In this document: positions 61,778 to 64,000 of the stretch, piece by piece
How the letters are laid out: the number at the start of each line of letters is the position of its first letter
Numbering within the stretch: the stretch's first letter is position 1
Origin: Hoeflea sp. IMCC20628
GTDB taxonomy: Bacteria > Pseudomonadota > Alphaproteobacteria > Rhizobiales > Rhizobiaceae
Assembly (NCBI RefSeq): GCF_001011155.1
Contig: NZ_CP011479.1
Span: forward strand, 62,001-126,000
DNA length: 64,000 bases
Direction: 5' to 3'
Translations under genes and position numbers: made by a program
Notes under the pieces: model-generated
Database searches by the model: none
Told to the model about the DNA's origin: nothing
What the model saw: the letters and a program-made list of their open reading frames with translations, nothing else

Positions 61778-62653
61778 ATGCAGTCTTCAATCCGACCCCG
61801 TCGTTCCGTTCTCTACGTTCCCGCTGCCAACGCTAAGGCAATGGCCAAGTCCGGCACACTCGATTGCGATGCCATTGTCTACGATCTCGAGGATGCGGTT
61901 GCTCCGGGCGCAAAAGCCGACGCCCGCGAGGCGCTGAAGGCGTATTTTGACGCCAATCCATCCTCGACGAAACAGCGGGTCATTCGTGTGAATGGCGCCG
62001 GGACAGAATGGGGCGCTGAGGATTTCAAAGCTGCGGCCGCCTGCCGGCCGGATGCGATTCTTTTGCCAAAGGTCGAGCATCCGCTGGGCATTCTGAGTGC
62101 GGCTGCGGAGCTTGATCGGCTGGGGCTGGAGGGGGTGCAATTGTGGGCCATGATCGAAACCCCGCTCGGCATTGTCAATATCGGTGATATTGCGCGTCTT
62201 GGCGCCCAGCCGGACTCGCGACTGGTGTGTTTCGTCGTCGGCTCCAACGATCTCGCCAAGGAAACCGGCGTGCCGCTTCCAAAAGGCCGCTCAACGCTGT
62301 TGCACTGGTTGCTGCAGGTTGTCATCCATGCCCGCGCCTATGGGCTGGATGTTGTGGATGGTGTCTACAATGATTTTCGCGATCAGGCTGGATTTGAGGC
62401 GGAATGCGAGGAGGGTGTGGTTCTGGGTTTTGACGGCAAGACCCTCATCCATCCCTCGCAGATAGCCTTTGCCAATCAGGCGTTTGCACCGTCGCCTTCC
62501 GAGCTGGCTGAGGCGCAACGCATTGTTTCAGCGTTTGCGCAGCCCGAGAATACCGACAAGGGGGTGATTGCGCTCGAGGGAAAAATGGTCGAGCGCCTGC
62601 ACCTTGATATTGCCCGGAAAACGCTTGCGAAGGCGGGATCTACGCAGGCGTAA
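61778..62653 (+). CDS. CitE-like CoA-ester lyase/thioesterase, (3S)-malyl-CoA thioesterase (Mcl2)-like
   Basis: A second HpcH/HpaI-family protein, 291 residues. RRSVLYVPAANAKAMAKSGT, VYDLEDAVAPGAKADARE, IRVNGAGTEWGAEDF, WAMIETPLGI and GFDGKTLIHPSQIAFANQAF match the known Mcl2 thioesterase, which frees malate from malyl-CoA after the Mcl1 reaction, more than citrate lyase beta. Together with the lyase and hydratase upstream it copies the ethylmalonyl-CoA pathway trio. Citramalyl-CoA lyase is a serious alternative. Confidence 0.86.
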   Translation: MQSSIRPRRSVLYVPAANAKAMAKSGTLDCDAIVYDLEDAVAPGAKADAREALKAYFDANPSSTKQRVIRVNGAGTEWGAEDFKAAAACRPDAILLPKVEHPLGILSAAAELDRLGLEGVQLWAMIETPLGIVNIGDIARLGAQPDSRLVCFVVGSNDLAKETGVPLPKGRSTLLHWLLQVVIHARAYGLDVVDGVYNDFRDQAGFEAECEEGVVLGFDGKTLIHPSQIAFANQAFAPSPSELAEAQRIVSAFAQPENTDKGVIALEGKMVERLHLDIARKTLAKAGSTQA

Positions 62654-62706
62654 TTTGTGCCGGGTCGGTTCCGCGACAGGCGGTCTAAGTCAAGCTTGGG
62701 AGTGCT

Positions 62707-63540
62707 ATGATGAATGTAACTTTTGATTTCACGGGAAAGGTCGTTCTGGTCACTGGAGCGGCGTCGGGAATAGGACGCGCCACGGTCGAGGCGCTGGTCG
62801 AGGCTGGCGCGGCGGTGGGTATTGCAGACATTCAGGGTGACGAGGTTGAAGCCTTGGCACAGACTATTCGCGGGCAGGGCGGGGCGGTCGTTGGACTCCC
62901 GCTTGACGTACGTGATGCCACCGCAACGGAGCGGGCGGTTGAAACCCTCGAGGCAGAGCTGGGGCCGATTTTCGGTCTCGTCACGGCCGCCGGCCTGTCG
63001 CGGCCTGCTCCTGCTGAAGACATGAGTGAAGCCAGTTGGGATCTGGTTATGGACACCAATCTGAAGGGCATGTTCCTGTCGTGTCAATCGGCCGGCCGGC
63101 GCATGCTCGACCATGGCGCGGGCGCCATCGTCAATATCGGATCTGTCAATTCTCTCGGCGGGTTTGCCGGCCGGTCGAATTACTGTTCGTCTAAATTCGG
63201 CGTGGCTGGCCTGACCGATGTCCTGGCGATCGAGTGGGGCAGGCGTGGCGTGCGCGTCAACGCGGTTGCACCGAACGGCGTGGATACGCCTCTGGTGCGC
63301 CAGGGAATCCCGCCCAAGTTTGTCACAGACGTGCTCGACGACCGGACGCCGATGGGGCGTATGGCGCTTCCCGGCGAGATCGCATCAGTGGTGCTGTTTC
63401 TGCTTTCCGATGCGGCGTCCTATGTTTCCGGCAGCATGCTCCGCGTCGATGGCGGGCTTTGCTCGGGCTTCTACACCCGCAGCCAGGGTGCGGATCTGGC
63501 CTCTGCGGCGCTTTTGCGGGACGGCGTCTACTCAGAATGA
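62707..63540 (+). CDS. Short-chain dehydrogenase/reductase (SDR)
   Basis: A classical SDR of 277 residues, slightly long because of a C-terminal tail (SGFYTRSQGADLASAALLRD). TGAASGIG is near residue 17 and the active site is YCSSK near 160. TTGGGAG precedes the ATG. Last gene of this operon before operator copy 11. Confidence 0.89.
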   Translation: MMNVTFDFTGKVVLVTGAASGIGRATVEALVEAGAAVGIADIQGDEVEALAQTIRGQGGAVVGLPLDVRDATATERAVETLEAELGPIFGLVTAAGLSRPAPAEDMSEASWDLVMDTNLKGMFLSCQSAGRRMLDHGAGAIVNIGSVNSLGGFAGRSNYCSSKFGVAGLTDVLAIEWGRRGVRVNAVAPNGVDTPLVRQGIPPKFVTDVLDDRTPMGRMALPGEIASVVLFLLSDAASYVSGSMLRVDGGLCSGFYTRSQGADLASAALLRDGVYSE

Positions 63541-63571
63541 GTTGCTAATCGATTTGGCTCTTGAGCTTCAA

Positions 63572-63600
63572 TTGACAGGGTTCAAAAATCTAACTATCGT
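63572..63600 (+). promoter_or_regulatory. Promoter of the binding-protein gene
   Basis: A consensus -35 TTGACA (63572-63577) and -10 TATCGT (63595-63600) are exactly 17 bp apart, overlapped by operator copy 11. The same TATCGT stands at copy 6. Confidence 0.65.
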
Positions 63601-63605
63601 TCGAA
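63588..63605 (+). promoter_or_regulatory. TetR-type operator, copy 11
   Basis: ATCTAAC-tatc-GTTCGAA matches the repeat at 13 of 14 arm positions. It precedes the binding-protein gene at 63628. Confidence 0.78.
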
Positions 63606-63627
63606 AATTCTTGAGGAGGAAGCATTC

Positions 63628-64000
63628 ATGATCAACAACATCACTCGACGCAATATCATCAAATCGCTCGGAGTCTTCGGTGCAGCCGGAGCGCTCGGTA
63701 CCTTGGCGCGGCCGTCGCGCGCTGATGGAAACCCTATCCGCCTGGGCTTGATCTCACCGCTCAGCGGATCGCAAGAAGTGATCGGTCGCTACCAGTTGGC
63801 GGGCGCCACCATCGCCGTCAACCAGATCAATCAGGCCGGCGGCGTCATGGGGCGCCCGCTGGAACTGGTCACCCGCGATAGCAAGGCCGCACCGGCAGCC
63901 GGTGTCGCTGCAGCAAAGGATCTCGCCGGAAGCGGTGTGAACCTGATGCTCGGCGTTCTCTCGAGTGGTGTTGCGCTGGCGATCTCGCCCACCCTGCAGG
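63628..64000 (+). CDS. ABC importer substrate-binding protein (HAAT family), 5' part only
   Basis: The first 124 codons of a periplasmic binding protein; the frame runs off the right edge. TRRNIIKSLGVFGAAGALG is a twin-arginine signal, and RLGLISPLSGSQEVIGRYQL opens the binding fold. GAGGAGGAA precedes the ATG. It is a second binding protein for a Liv-type importer under the same operator type; permease genes could follow outside the window or it could feed the importer at 52751-57502. Confidence 0.9.
   Translation, partial: MINNITRRNIIKSLGVFGAAGALGTLARPSRADGNPIRLGLISPLSGSQEVIGRYQLAGATIAVNQINQAGGVMGRPLELVTRDSKAAPAAGVAAAKDLAGSGVNLMLGVLSSGVALAISPTLQ

Noticed and set aside
1-64000. tRNA, rRNA, CRISPR, riboswitch or prophage genes
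   Set aside because: I looked for cloverleaf ends, regular repeats and phage genes and saw none. A covariance-model search would be needed to exclude small RNAs.

Overview
This 64 kb window is chromosomal-type DNA of an alphaproteobacterium. The basis is high GC coding sequence, a CcoN and NsrR pair of alphaproteobacterial type, compact operons with ATGA stop/start overlaps, many short-chain dehydrogenases, and homologues of ethylmalonyl-CoA pathway enzymes. Hyphomicrobiales (Rhizobiales) is my best guess, but only by inference. I recognised no rRNA, tRNA, CRISPR array or phage.

Layout. (1) 1-6 kb is a microaerobic/nitrosative block: ccoN (3' end cut by the window), two small conserved genes upstream of it, three genes on the other strand, an NsrR-type Rrf2 regulator, and a LysR regulator with a perfect 15-bp palindrome before its start. 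A 23-bp NsrR-like operator lies between the divergent groups. (2) 6-23.6 kb is a first catabolic cluster. A flavin monooxygenase and an RpiR regulator diverge from an SsuABC/NrtABC-type importer. The importer is followed by two Gfo/Idh/MocA dehydrogenases, an amidohydrolase, an unrecognised protein, two SDRs, a VOC-like protein, a D-threonine aldolase-like PLP enzyme, a RidA protein, an iron alcohol dehydrogenase and a convergent sulfatase. The substrate is unknown. (3) 24-64 kb is a second, much larger acyl-CoA catabolic region: electron transfer flavoprotein, a CoA-transferase, three CoA ligases, four acyl-CoA dehydrogenases, three crotonase-fold proteins, a MaoC pair, a thiolase-like protein with its DUF35 partner, many SDRs, an MmgE/PrpD protein, a Liv-type ABC importer with two binding proteins, and a malyl-CoA lyase/mesaconyl-CoA hydratase/malyl-CoA thioesterase-like set. 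One IS630-family element sits at 51.5-52.6 kb.

How it works together. The main finding is an 18-bp inverted repeat (TTCTAAC-N4-GTTCGAA and variants) found eleven times, always in an intergenic region at the head of an operon of region 3 and nowhere else that I saw. Two copies sit between the region's only TetR regulator and the operon transcribed away from it. In several promoters the right half-site overlaps a -10 hexamer placed 17 bp from a -35. This suggests one TetR repressor controls about 40 kb of genes that import an organic acid, activate it with CoA and degrade it. The thiolase-like protein has lost its nucleophilic cysteine and sits with a DUF35 protein and a MaoC pair, as in steroid side-chain retro-aldolases. 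Two crotonase-fold proteins lack the hydratase glutamates. The Mcl/Mch/Mcl2-like genes suggest a branched C5 dicarboxyl-CoA intermediate ending in glyoxylate or malate plus an acyl-CoA. The substrate cannot be read from the sequence; a methyl-branched, alicyclic or isoprenoid/steroid-like acid is the leading guess.
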